Source of the DNA: JABFXX01 sp964419605
GTDB taxonomy: Bacteria > Myxococcota_A > Polyangia > Haliangiales > Haliangiaceae
Assembly (NCBI GenBank): GCA_964419605.1
Contig: CAYQQM010000019.1
Coordinates: 3,221 to 67,220 of the forward strand
DNA: 64,000 nucleotides
Reading direction: 5' to 3'
Shown: one piece after another, positions 27,076 through 36,600 of the stretch
How positions within the stretch are numbered: the first letter of the stretch is position 1
Layout: each line of letters starts with the position of its first letter
Made by a program: the position numbers and the translations under genes
Notes under the pieces: model-generated
The model's input: only the letters and a program-made list of their open reading frames with translations
Told to the model about the DNA's origin: nothing
Databases searched by the model: none

Positions 27076-29192
27076 CAAACCGCTCCCGCGCTAGCCAGCA
27101 GACGAACATCAGCAATCGCCATGTATGGGGCCACGAACCAATTGAGCAACGCCAGGCGGTTGTCGCGCAGCATTGGGTCGGGGTCCATCACTCGTACACC
27201 GCCCTTGTCAAAGAACGCCGCCACGGCGGGTCGCAACCGCTCGAGCGACTCGAACACGGCGGCGTAGTCGCGATTGGCCCGCGGTTGAGCCTCAGCATGT
27301 TGCGCCGCCAACGTCGCGTCGTACAAGGCGCGCTCGGCATTGCTCGCGCTGACAAATCGCATTGGATCGGGGGCACTGCCGAGGGGCAGCTTGTTGGCGC
27401 GAGCCTCATCGAGAATGTTTGCAACTCTCTTGAATACTTCGCGCGCTTGTTTGGAAATCTTTCCGCAGGCCGCAGCGCGATCGCGGGCGTCGATCGGGTC
27501 GCGAAACTCCTGCGCCAGCGCAGCGTCAGCGTCTTGCGGCGGTATGCCTTGTTCGACAAAGATGCCGCGCAGCCGAGCGCGAAAGAACTCGTCGAGCCTC
27601 GCCGGGTCCCGCAGCGAAACGCCTTGGGCAGCAAGCGCATCGCGGGCTGCCGGCAACGCCCACAAAAACACGTCGCTCCAGCCGCGAAACAGTGCGATTT
27701 GCCAGATGCCGATCGCTGCACGGCGCAGGCCGAAGGGATCGCCCGATCCAGACGGCTCCAGCCCGACGGCAAAGCAGCCCACGATGGTATCCATGCGATC
27801 CGCAACCGCGACTAGCGCAGCAGCGTCGGTCCTCGGCAACTCAGCGCCCTGCCCCTTCGGCCACCAATGCTGCTCGATCCCATCGGCAACGGCGTCGCCA
27901 AACCTTGCGTGGCGCGCGTAGTGCTTACCCATCACGCCCTGAAGCTCCGGAAACTCACCAACCGCCCGCGAGGCGAGATCCGCTTTGCACCAGCGCGCGA
28001 TTTCAAGTGCAGTCTCTGCACCGGCCATCGCCGTGGGAGCCGCGCGAAGGATGCTGCCCAGCCGCGCGATCTTGTGGCCAATCGTCTTCGCGCGATCGCC
28101 GAGTTTGGCTTGAAACACCACCTCTTGAAGCTTGGCGTTCCACTGATCAAAGCTGTGCTTGCGATCGTCGTTGAAAAAGAAAGCAGCATCCGCCAGGCGC
28201 GAAGCGAGGACCTTCTCGTTGCCCCGAGCAACCACGCTGACATCGGTGGCTGCCGTCGCCGCGATCGTCGCAAATTGGTTGGCCAGAGTCCCTGCGCTGT
28301 CCTCCATCGCAAAGTAGCGCTGATGGGTGCGCATTGCCGTGACGATCATCTCCTCCGGCACCGCCAGGAACGAGGCATCGAAGCCACCGGAAACTCCCAC
28401 GGGATACTCGCCGAGGTACGTCACCTCATCGAGCAGAGCTTCATCACGTCGAACCTTCCGACCGGTGAGGCGTGCCAGGCGTTCGAGCTCGGCGACGATC
28501 ATGTCGCGACGAACCCCCGGGTCCACGATCACCTTTGCTGCGCGCAGCGTGTCAGCGTAGCGGTCGGCATTTTCAATGGGGTGAAACCCCGGAGCCAAAA
28601 ATCGATGACCGCGCGATTCGCGCCCCGCAACGTGCCCAGCCCATTGCATAGCAACGACTTCTTCGCCATACAGCGCCACAAGCCATTGCACCGGACGCAC
28701 AAATCCGGTTTCGCTCCACCCCCAGCGCATCGCCTTCGGCCACGCAATGCCCTCGGCCAACTCGCGCAACAGATCGCCCAGAAGCGCGGTGGTGTCGCTG
28801 CCTTGGACGTGGCGAGTTGCGACGATGTATTGCCCCTTCTTGCCGGAAACTTCTTCGGCGCGCAGCGACGCTGGGTCCAGGCCGTTTTTCCTGGCAAATG
28901 CTTGTCCTGCCGCACTCAGCGAACCATCGCCGGAAAACCCGACCGCAGCCGGAGGCCCGACGATATGTTCATCCAAATCAGGCTGCCGATCGGCCAACTG
29001 TTTCACGATGAGTGCGATCCGGCGCGGCGTGCCCAGCGCAGAAATGTCGCCGTGCGACAGACGTGCCGTTGCCAACCGCTTCGCCGCAGCCCCCGGCAAG
29101 TCCGCCAGCGCCTTGGCGAGCATGCCGGCGGGAACTTCCTCGCACCCGATCTCAAACAGAAGGTCGCGCGGGTGACTCGGTTCAGGCGACAC
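27075..29192 (-). CDS. glyS: Glycyl-tRNA synthetase subunit beta
   Basis: The 705-residue beta subunit of the heterotetrameric glycyl-tRNA synthetase, which charges tRNA-Gly together with GlyQ. The start is GTG 29192: AGGAG lies eight bases upstream and the protein begins with the family N-terminus DLLFEIGCEEVPAGMLAKAL. Internal signatures include RRIALIVKQLADRQPDL, HRFLAPGFHPIENADRY, ALLDEVTYLGEYPVGVSG and the HD-like helix HYARHARFGDAVADGIEQHWWPKG. The C-terminus has the DALR-like anticodon-binding helices. It overlaps glyQ by eleven bases and touches ppdK by one. Confidence 0.96.
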   Translation of the reverse strand: MSPEPSHPRDLLFEIGCEEVPAGMLAKALADLPGAAAKRLATARLSHGDISALGTPRRIALIVKQLADRQPDLDEHIVGPPAAVGFSGDGSLSAAGQAFARKNGLDPASLRAEEVSGKKGQYIVATRHVQGSDTTALLGDLLRELAEGIAWPKAMRWGWSETGFVRPVQWLVALYGEEVVAMQWAGHVAGRESRGHRFLAPGFHPIENADRYADTLRAAKVIVDPGVRRDMIVAELERLARLTGRKVRRDEALLDEVTYLGEYPVGVSGGFDASFLAVPEEMIVTAMRTHQRYFAMEDSAGTLANQFATIAATAATDVSVVARGNEKVLASRLADAAFFFNDDRKHSFDQWNAKLQEVVFQAKLGDRAKTIGHKIARLGSILRAAPTAMAGAETALEIARWCKADLASRAVGEFPELQGVMGKHYARHARFGDAVADGIEQHWWPKGQGAELPRTDAAALVAVADRMDTIVGCFAVGLEPSGSGDPFGLRRAAIGIWQIALFRGWSDVFLWALPAARDALAAQGVSLRDPARLDEFFRARLRGIFVEQGIPPQDADAALAQEFRDPIDARDRAAACGKISKQAREVFKRVANILDEARANKLPLGSAPDPMRFVSASNAERALYDATLAAQHAEAQPRANRDYAAVFESLERLRPAVAAFFDKGGVRVMDPDPMLRDNRLALLNWFVAPYMAIADVRLLASAGAV

Positions 29193-30171
29193 AGCCCAGC
29201 TCCTGTGCGTGTGGAACGACCGCGCGCGCCGCGGCGAGCCCACTGGCGTTGACACCGCCGTCTGCCGCCGCATCGAACGCCGCCTTGGCCTTGCTGCCAA
29301 TTTCCGCCGGTAACAGCGGAAACCCCAGGCGCGCCCGCGACTCCAGGTATGCGTGGGCGCATCCGCGAGCCATCCCTCGCACGCGGCCGATAAACCGGGC
29401 GCGCTCGGTGACGCTAATGGCCCCGCGCGCATCGAGCGCATTGAACGCGTGGCTCGCCTTCATGCAAAATTCGTACGCTGGCAGTACCAGCTGCTTGCTC
29501 AGAAGCCGGGAGCATTCGCGCTCATACGTATCAAACTCGTGAAAGGCGATTTTGGGGTCGAGGTGCTCGAAGTGGTACGTTGAATATTCGACCTCCCACG
29601 GATGACGCAACTGTCCGTAGGTCACGTGGCGATCCCACTTCACGTCGTACATGTTGTCGACGTTTTGCAGGTACATCGCGAGCCGCTCGACGCCGTACGT
29701 GAGCTCGGCCGTCACCGGCAATAGATCCAGGCCTCCGGCTTGCTGAAAGTAGGTGAACTGTGTGACCTCCATGCCGTCACACCACACTTCCCAACCGAGC
29801 CCCCACGCCCCGAGCGTTGGCGACTCCCAATCGTCTTCGACAAACCGAATGTCGTGCGCCCCAGGGTCCAGACCGATCGCACGCAGCGAGTCGAGGTACA
29901 AGTCTTGGACGTTACGCGGGGACGGCTTGAGCCCGACCTGATACTGGTAGTACGCGCCGGCTCGGTTCGGATTGTCGCCATAACGGCCGTCGGATGGGCG
30001 GCGACAAAATTGCGAAAACGCCGCGTTCCACGGCTCAGGCCCCAGGACGCGCAGAAACGTTGCTGGATGAAACGTGCCCGCGCCGACCGAAACATCGACC
30101 GGCTGTTCGATCACGCAACCGCGTTCCGCCCAGTATTTACCGAGCGTGAACAGGAGATCTTGCAGGTACAT
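29182..30171 (-). CDS. glyQ: Glycyl-tRNA synthetase subunit alpha
   Basis: The 329-residue catalytic alpha subunit of the alpha2beta2 glycyl-tRNA synthetase. It starts YLQDLLFTLGKYWAERGCVI as expected and carries the class II segments GAGTFHPATFLRVLGPEPW, RRPSDGRYGDNPNR, YYQYQVGLKPSP and GLGWEVWCDGMEVTQFTYFQQ. The C-terminal 30 residues are an Ala-rich extension. It is the first gene of a five-gene run on the minus strand and is divergent from the DUF4157 gene. Confidence 0.97.
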   Translation of the reverse strand: MYLQDLLFTLGKYWAERGCVIEQPVDVSVGAGTFHPATFLRVLGPEPWNAAFSQFCRRPSDGRYGDNPNRAGAYYQYQVGLKPSPRNVQDLYLDSLRAIGLDPGAHDIRFVEDDWESPTLGAWGLGWEVWCDGMEVTQFTYFQQAGGLDLLPVTAELTYGVERLAMYLQNVDNMYDVKWDRHVTYGQLRHPWEVEYSTYHFEHLDPKIAFHEFDTYERECSRLLSKQLVLPAYEFCMKASHAFNALDARGAISVTERARFIGRVRGMARGCAHAYLESRARLGFPLLPAEIGSKAKAAFDAAADGGVNASGLAAARAVVPHAQELGCVA

Positions 30172-30183
30172 ACGAACCGCCGG

Positions 30184-30212
30184 ACCCTACCGTCACCGCT
30201 CTATGCGGTCAA
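30184..30212 (-). promoter_or_regulatory. Possible sigma-70-like promoter of glyQ
   Basis: On the minus strand TTGACC (30207-30212) and TAGGGT (30184-30189) are separated by 17 bases. This would place the transcript start only a few bases before the glyQ ATG, so the message would be nearly leaderless. The -10 match is weak. Treat as a suggestion only. Confidence 0.25.
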
Positions 30213-30420
30213 GCCGCGTCCACGAGCTAACTACCCCAGAACACTTAGCGATCTCGCGTATCTTGCGTCGCCGTTCCCCCACGGCCCGCCAGGATCCCCG
30301 CGTCGTTCGATTTGGGCGCACCAAAGGGGATATCTCGACCGGGGCGACCGTAGTACGACCGACTATTCGCTTTACCCTGCCCGGTTGGGGGGCGCGTAGC
30401 GTCACAAGGGGAGAGCGCAG

Positions 30421-31860
30421 ATGGGGCGCGACTATCAATCCAGAAGGGCGGGAAGCAAAACAACGTTGGGAGCCCAGCCGGGAGCCGTACCCACTCCGGG
30501 CAAGCGCTCGTTGGTTGAAGCAACCACGCCCCGCACGGTCCAACGCAAGGAGACCGGGCGGCGATCGAGCGACGATGTTCAAGCTGCCGCCGAGCGCGGC
30601 ATCTCGGGTATCAGCGGCGCAGTGCCCCACGTTGAAACCATCCAGCCCCTGTTCGGACACCACGACATCCGCGGCGTGCGCGCGCACACGGGAGGCGCAG
30701 CCCGTCAGGCGTGCGACGACATGGGTGCGCAGGCCTTTGCGACCGGCAATCACGTCGCATTCCGCGGCTCTCCGGATCTGCATACGGCAGCACACGAACT
30801 CGCCCACGTGGTCCAACAACGCAGCAATGTCGTACAGCTCAAGGGCGGCGTGGGCACAGCCCACGATGTGTATGAGCGCCACGCCGATCAGGTGGCGGAC
30901 CTCGTCGTTTCCGGTCGGAGTGCGCAATCCAAGCTCGATGAGCTGGCCGGAGGGTTCGCGACGCCATCCGCCTCAAATTCGTTGCAGCGCAAAGAGGTCG
31001 CCGAAGGTGAAGCGATCAGGGGCCCCCAAGACTGGACCCGCCACGACCGAGAGACCAACTCGTCCCGGTGGCAAGGAGCTTGCCTGTTCAATCTGAAAGC
31101 TGCCGACTCCAGCCAATACGTGAAGGTGGTGGAGCGCCGCGACTTCTACAAATGGTTCTATGAGTACAGCGTGTCGCTCGGATACAAAACCCGATGGGCG
31201 CTCGCCGCACACCTAGTCGCCGAAGGGGCACATCAAGTAGCGGACATGGACCAAGGCCACGCGGTCGCCAATGAGAGCCTGGACTTAGCGAGTGTAGAAT
31301 TGCAGGCTGCGATGCGCGAAGGAAACCAGGTCATTTTTGACAATGTTCTTCCGAAGCTCAAGAAGCTGCTCGAAAGTCCCCAGCTTCGGGAGGCCGGCCA
31401 AAACATTCCGGTAAACCCGGGACTCGACTGGGACAAGCAAACTCTCTCCGAGGAACAAGCGCTGGTGCAGCCGCTGTATGCCCGGATGTCTCCGGAAAGC
31501 ATCGGCCAGCTCAACTACATCGCGCGAAAAAAGCGACTCGCCGGAATCGGCGCAACCCTATCAGGGGACGACAAAGTCCCCAAAGGTCCACACAACAAGG
31601 TAGCATCCCTGCATTCAATCAGCCCAACATCCAAAACATCGACCATCGGTGGAAGTATGGAATGGAGCTGGGCAACCAGTTCACGCCCGGGGGAACCGGG
31701 TACAATCCTGCCGTCGACACTCGACCGCCAGAGCCCATCGGATATCGCGACGGGACGGAGTTTGCCAAAGTCGACACGCTCCAGCACTTGCACAAGCTCG
31801 ATGCGTGGCTCAATCCGAATCGAATCTCGCGCGTCGGCGGCGGCAGCAACCTGCAATTAA
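30421..31860 (+). CDS. DUF4157 (eCIS core) domain protein, N-terminal part before a frameshift
   Basis: The reading frame encodes 479 residues, of which about the first 385 look genuine. Residues 70-165 are a DUF4157/eCIS-core domain: IQPLFGHHDIRGVRAHTGGAA, then AFATGNHVAFRG, HTAAHELAHVVQQ (His125, Glu126, His129 of an HExxH zinc site), and YERHADQVADLVV. A helical region follows (about 205-370). After about residue 385 the frame becomes Ser/Thr/Arg-rich and unnatural, while the frame one base back is protein-like from about 31600 to 32102. A one-base deletion near 31575-31600 is the simplest reading. DUF4157 proteins are often associated with contractile injection systems or other secreted polymorphic effectors. 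Confidence 0.7.
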   Translation: MGRDYQSRRAGSKTTLGAQPGAVPTPGKRSLVEATTPRTVQRKETGRRSSDDVQAAAERGISGISGAVPHVETIQPLFGHHDIRGVRAHTGGAARQACDDMGAQAFATGNHVAFRGSPDLHTAAHELAHVVQQRSNVVQLKGGVGTAHDVYERHADQVADLVVSGRSAQSKLDELAGGFATPSASNSLQRKEVAEGEAIRGPQDWTRHDRETNSSRWQGACLFNLKAADSSQYVKVVERRDFYKWFYEYSVSLGYKTRWALAAHLVAEGAHQVADMDQGHAVANESLDLASVELQAAMREGNQVIFDNVLPKLKKLLESPQLREAGQNIPVNPGLDWDKQTLSEEQALVQPLYARMSPESIGQLNYIARKKRLAGIGATLSGDDKVPKGPHNKVASLHSISPTSKTSTIGGSMEWSWATSSRPGEPGTILPSTLDRQSPSDIATGRSLPKSTRSSTCTSSMRGSIRIESRASAAAATCN

Positions 31861-32102
31861 TCATTTACGGCCTCACGCCGCGCGAAAAAGCTGTGGTCCT
31901 AAGCGACCGGAGTGCCGATGGGTGGGCGTACTCCGCGCAATTCGCGCAATTTGCGTTCATCACCGAAGATGACGTTCGGCGCGCGCTACCCAACGAGCCC
32001 GCCGCAGAGGTTGCAGCGTTCCTGTCGAGGTATGTTGCGGAACGCAAGCGCGTAGAAAAGCAATTTCCGCTGCACGGAGCGCCGCGACGATGGGAAATGT
32101 AA
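31662..32102 (+). CDS. C-terminal part of the frameshifted DUF4157 protein
   Basis: The open frame is listed from ATG 31662 (146 residues), but it is protein-like upstream to about 31600 (PAFNQPNIQNIDHRWKYG). It probably continues the preceding gene after a one-base loss. Features include FTPGGTGYNPAVDTRPPEP, a central VDTLQHLHKLDAWLNPNRI segment, and a helical C-terminus with AAFLSRYVAERKRVEKQF. No family is recognised for this part; it could be the variable effector tip of the DUF4157 protein. No separate ribosome site is seen. The propeller lipoprotein gene begins 19 bases later. Confidence 0.5.
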   Translation: MELGNQFTPGGTGYNPAVDTRPPEPIGYRDGTEFAKVDTLQHLHKLDAWLNPNRISRVGGGSNLQLIIYGLTPREKAVVLSDRSADGWAYSAQFAQFAFITEDDVRRALPNEPAAEVAAFLSRYVAERKRVEKQFPLHGAPRRWEM

Positions 32103-32121
32103 ACTTGTCGGACTTGCTGTA

Positions 32122-33372
32122 ATGACTGCAACGATTTGTCGATGGCTTTCAGGATCGGCGCTGCTAGTCTCGATCGGCTGTGTACTGGCCGGATGTAACC
32201 GGCGACCGGAGGAACGCTCGACGATGAGGGAAGGATCGCTGTCGATGACAATGGACGACCTCGAGAAAGCGTATCAGAGGCGCGACCCGAGGTTCGGGGG
32301 GCACCAACGCGCTACAGGAGTTGTTGCGGGCCCCGAGGGGATCACGGTCCTAGCTAGCGCGAATGTTTCGGGAGATTCTAACCACACGTGGATTCTGCGA
32401 TTGAGCCTCGATGGCGCAGTGATATGGCAGCATCACTACGATCCGAAATACGGTAGCCCTGGAGCGATCGCACGTCTTTCCACTGGTGAGTTGGTCATGG
32501 CTGGCGGAGTTCAGCGGAGCGCGATGGAGTTTCAGGCATCGTTGCTGCGCACCGACGCGACAGGCACTCCCGTTGGCGCTGTCTCCCTCGGTCCTCGTGG
32601 GGACACGGGCTTCGGCTCTGTACAATCAAGTTCGAACGGCGCCATTTTCGCTGCAGGCGCTTCTGGCGGCAAGGGATGGCTGGTCGCGACGGACTCCCGG
32701 TTCACGAATCCGGGAGAGCTCGCTATCGACGTCCGCTATATCGAACTGATTCGGCTGTTATCGTCAGGCGACATCGCGGTACTTGGCGCTACCGAGCGGC
32801 CGACCCTTGGTTTTGGCCAGACCAAACTGGTATCCGTCGCAGCAGACGGAAATCTTCGCTGGGAGCGCCTGTTGCCAACCACAGGTCGAGGCGACCCAGC
32901 TGGTTTGATCGTGCGCCAAAACGGCGTCATCGCCGTGGGAAATGGCGGGGCCGGTGAAGGCGCCCCAACGCACATTTGGCTTGTCCACTGCGACAACGCC
33001 GGAACCGTGACCTGGGAACGCAAAGTCGCCGATGCGGGCGCGTGGGCCGCCGTGGGCCTTGCCGACGGTTTCGCGATCGCCGGAACCACGACCACCCCGA
33101 AAGGCGAGCGCGTGCAGCACGTTTGGCGGTTTGCCGACGATGGCACGCTTCGCTCGGACCAGCCCTGGAGCCAGCGCCAGCTTGGATCTGGCCTCAGTGA
33201 GATACGCGAATCCATTCGCGACCTCGACGCAACCAGCGACGGCGGCCTCGTTTTGGTTGGCTCCACGACACGCGGTCAGGGGAAAACGAATGTCTGGATC
33301 ATCCGCCTGTCGGCTGAAGGCCAAATGCTTTGGGAGCGCACGTTTGGCAGCCCTCGCCCCCAAGCGCCATAA
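32122..33372 (+). CDS. Beta-propeller lipoprotein
   Basis: A 416-residue lipoprotein with signal VSIGCVLAGC (Cys25 at the lipobox). The mature protein shows repeating blades such as TWILRLSLDGAVIWQHHYDP, ELVMAGGVQRSAMEF, IWLVHCDNAGTVTWERKV and VWIIRLSAEGQMLWERTFG. This pattern is typical of a delta-endorphin-like or SBBP seven-bladed propeller with Trp-Glu/Gln-Arg/His strand ends. Probably exposed in the periplasm or on the surface. It follows the DUF4157 gene by 19 bases, suggesting a common transcript. Confidence 0.78.
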   Translation: MTATICRWLSGSALLVSIGCVLAGCNRRPEERSTMREGSLSMTMDDLEKAYQRRDPRFGGHQRATGVVAGPEGITVLASANVSGDSNHTWILRLSLDGAVIWQHHYDPKYGSPGAIARLSTGELVMAGGVQRSAMEFQASLLRTDATGTPVGAVSLGPRGDTGFGSVQSSSNGAIFAAGASGGKGWLVATDSRFTNPGELAIDVRYIELIRLLSSGDIAVLGATERPTLGFGQTKLVSVAADGNLRWERLLPTTGRGDPAGLIVRQNGVIAVGNGGAGEGAPTHIWLVHCDNAGTVTWERKVADAGAWAAVGLADGFAIAGTTTTPKGERVQHVWRFADDGTLRSDQPWSQRQLGSGLSEIRESIRDLDATSDGGLVLVGSTTRGQGKTNVWIIRLSAEGQMLWERTFGSPRPQAP

Positions 33373-33396
33373 ACGAGTCCGGCACCAGCGTGCCAA

Positions 33397-33534
33397 ATGG
33401 TTGTCGACGCGACCGGCGCCCAAGCGCGACCGTTCCTCGCCCTGACACCTGCCCCCGACGGCGGCGCCGAGCGCAAGGCCATCGCGGCGCTCACCCGCCA
33501 TCACTCGCCGGAAGCGCTGCGCCGCTACCTCTAA
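33397..33534 (+). CDS. Possible 45-residue ORF of unknown meaning
   Basis: ATG 33397 opens a short GC-rich frame ending RHHSPEALRRYL, in the same frame as the preceding lipoprotein gene after its stop. No ribosome site and no recognised family. The surrounding 284-base gap also holds an inverted pair (GACCGGCGC near 33412, GCGCCGGTC near 33545) with no core like the three repeat elements. It may be a chance ORF or the remnant of a C-terminal extension. Confidence 0.15.
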   Translation: MVVDATGAQARPFLALTPAPDGGAERKAIAALTRHHSPEALRRYL

Positions 33535-33656
33535 CACCTGGCGCGCCGGTCGACCCGCCGCCGACTTCACTCGGTCGCCGTCGCTAGCAATCCGGCCCCT
33601 GCCTACGAACGCACAAATAACCCGGGAAGTTTTTCGGACGGCAACGTTCTAGCTGC

Positions 33657-36600
33657 ATGCGGGACTCCTTCATTCGATCGCACACGCGTGGCCAGGTCAT
33701 CACCACCGCTGTTGCAACGGCTGCAACGTGGCTCGCCGTTGGCTGCGGCACGGAGTCGGTTCCCCTAAATGAGATAACTGACGAGCTCGTATTGGCCTCA
33801 CCGAGTGCTGGCACCACCACGACGACGCCATCGGCAGCCCTAGTGCCACTTCCGCTAGTGGCTTCCTTTCCCGTGCGATTCAGTGTCCCGCCGACTCTCG
33901 CCACCTATTCAGGCGCGGCTCCGGTCACGTTCGGAGTCCCGTTTGCGCAAGGAAAAATGCTTGCGACGCACAAGCGTCGCATGGTGGTAACTGCAACCAA
34001 GATTCCTATCGAAGCCGACTTCACGATCACCGCCACATGGCCCGACGGATCCGTGAAGTGGCTGCTCGTCGACGCGAATGTTCAAGTCACCAGCGGTGCG
34101 ATCGCCGCTGCTGAAGTCCAATACGGCGCGGGGGTAACGGAATTTGCACCCACGCAGCCCATTACGGTCGTGTCGCTCAACCCCGGGCTACGGGTTCGCG
34201 TGAATAGCAAACTCTACGATCTGACGCCAACGAGCCAAGACGTGGGTCGGTTTGACTTGACGAGTTTCGATTTTCGAACGAACCAGTCGCTCACGTTTAC
34301 CACGGAAGCCAAAACCACATCTGTGGTCGAGGAGAAGGCTGGCAAGGTTCGCGAGACGATCAAACTCTCGGGCGTCTACCGAAGCGCCGACGGATCCAGC
34401 ACCGGAGAGTTCGTAACGCGCATGCGCTTTTACGCGCGCACCCCGTACGTCCGCGTCTACCACACCATGACGTGGACGGACTCCGCGCAACGCGGCATCA
34501 GCTCTCTTGCCTTCGTGCCGAAGCGAGCCATCGGCCCTGCGCCACAATTCATCTATGCGGCCGATGGTAGGTTCAACAAGGTACCTGCTCTCGATCTATT
34601 TCAAACTGGACCTTCCACGCTGGTAACGGCCACTCGTGCGAGTGCCGGCAAGCGCTTTGACGGGTTTGTCGAGGCGCATTGGGGCACCGCGGCGGCCAAT
34701 AAGCTATTTGTTGGCTTGCGCTGGCCATGGCAGCAGTTTCCGGTACGTGCACAGGGGGTCTCTGCCCTAGGCAGCAATTCCCTTACGCTTCATGCCATCG
34801 GCCCTCGAACGCCGATGAGTTTGGCCGCCGCGGAGCTCGCGTCGCCAGCCGGCCCACCGCTCCACCTCGAGAGGTTTGAGGACCCGTACACCAATCTTCG
34901 CGCGCACATGTCCGACGATGCGCTGTTTCATCCCAACAACATGTGTGGAGGCGTTCAATGTCCCGCTGGAACGCAGTGCAGCCCGTTCCTTACGTGCGTG
35001 TCCGGACCACCAATGCAACACCCGGAGAGCGGCGCGTATTCTCCAGCCTTGAGTCCCAAAGGCGTTGCCAAGACGTACGAGTACCTCGTATGGGAATCGA
35101 ACGCCGCCGACGCATCGACGGGACACGCGATTAGCCCGCAACACCGCAACGCTCTGCTGCAGACTCCTATTGTCGCGTACGCCGATCCGGCTCACTCAGT
35201 ACTCGCCGGGTTGCCCAGCCCTGTGTCCGCGAAAGACACCGCCGCATTCCCTGAGATTGAGGGTGCCATGGACCGCGCGTTCGACCGCATGATGCTGATG
35301 AAAGAGTCCGACGGAGACTACGGCACCTTCAACTTCGGAGACGTGCAATACGATTGGACAGGCGACTATGGCAACGGCCACGTTCCGGCTTACCGCTACT
35401 GGCTCAACCACGGTAAAGGCTGGTCGCCGATTCCGTGGCTCCTGTACCTGCGTTCCGGCGACCGCAAATATCTCGAGCGCGGCGAGTCGTATGCCCGGCA
35501 TCTCATGGATGTCGACACGTGTCATGTGACCGACGATTCGCTGCGCAAATACAAAGGCGGCCAGATCGGCTATGGGCCGATCCACTTTGGCAGCGATACC
35601 TTTCCCATGAGTATCGAAAATGAGTCTGAATACCTAGGACTATACTACTACCTAACTGGGTATGAGCGCGCCAAAGACGTGATCGAAGAGCGCCGGATTG
35701 CCTTAAAGAACCCAGCCAATCAAGCGGATGTTTTCAGCACGCAAGACATGCTGAACTACTTGAGTCCCGCCGCTCACGCGGATTGGAAGGTGCGGTTTAA
35801 TCGGGAACACTATCTGGCGATCGGCGAGCTGGCGGCGATTTACGAACTGACGCAAGATCCGCTGCTTCTGGATTACGCAAATCAGTTCATTTTGCGTCTG
35901 AAGGAATCGCAGGCGGACAATGGCTGGCTTCCCGGCATCAAGACCAACCATTGGTTTTCCAACTCACTGACCCTCGCGCATCGCGTATTTCCGGCCCAGG
36001 CGACCACGCTCGCCGACATCTTGAACAAATATGAGCAGCATCTCGGCAACTACGCGATGCCGAATCCGACGGGCCCGCGAAGCGTGGACGGTCCAACCTC
36101 GTTCTGGACGCTTGTGCTATTGGAGCAGGCGACCGGGAACTCGCACTACCTCGAAGTTGCAGCAACAACAACGCTCGCACAGGCGCTGTCGGTTCATAAG
36201 GCGCCGAATGAGTGGAACGGCCTCTCCGAGATCCCCGAGCAGTATCAGGGCGCCCAGATTCGCGGTTGGGCGGCCACCCTGGCGCGACTCGCATCGCTGC
36301 CACCCGCGCAACGGCCAGCAGGCGTTGCGCCGATGAACTACTTTTCCAGCGGACTATTGACCAAACTACCGGTGCAGGGCGGCGCGTGGGACGGCCGTCA
36401 CGTGTTTTACGTGCTCGATTCCAATGACGCGAATCTCAACATTGATCTCGATTTCAACGTGTCTAATCAGGGGTCTTATCACCATACATATCAAGTTCGC
36501 GTATATGCTCCTAACGGCAGTATTGCATTTACAAAGAATGGCACGATTGACACTCCACCAACGGAATACGCATCTTTTGGCTACTATTGCGCATCCGTTG

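Noticed and set aside
27867..29252. Long plus-strand frame of 461 codons opposite glyS
   Set aside because: High-GC antisense of a conserved gene; no ribosome site or family.
31575..31600. Programmed -1 frameshift in the DUF4157 gene
   Set aside because: The CCCCAAAGG stretch is not in the phase needed for an X XXY YYZ slippery heptamer, so a simple base loss is more likely.
33397..33545. Fourth copy of the stem-variable element
   Set aside because: An inverted pair exists here but none of the core boxes or inner hairpins is present.
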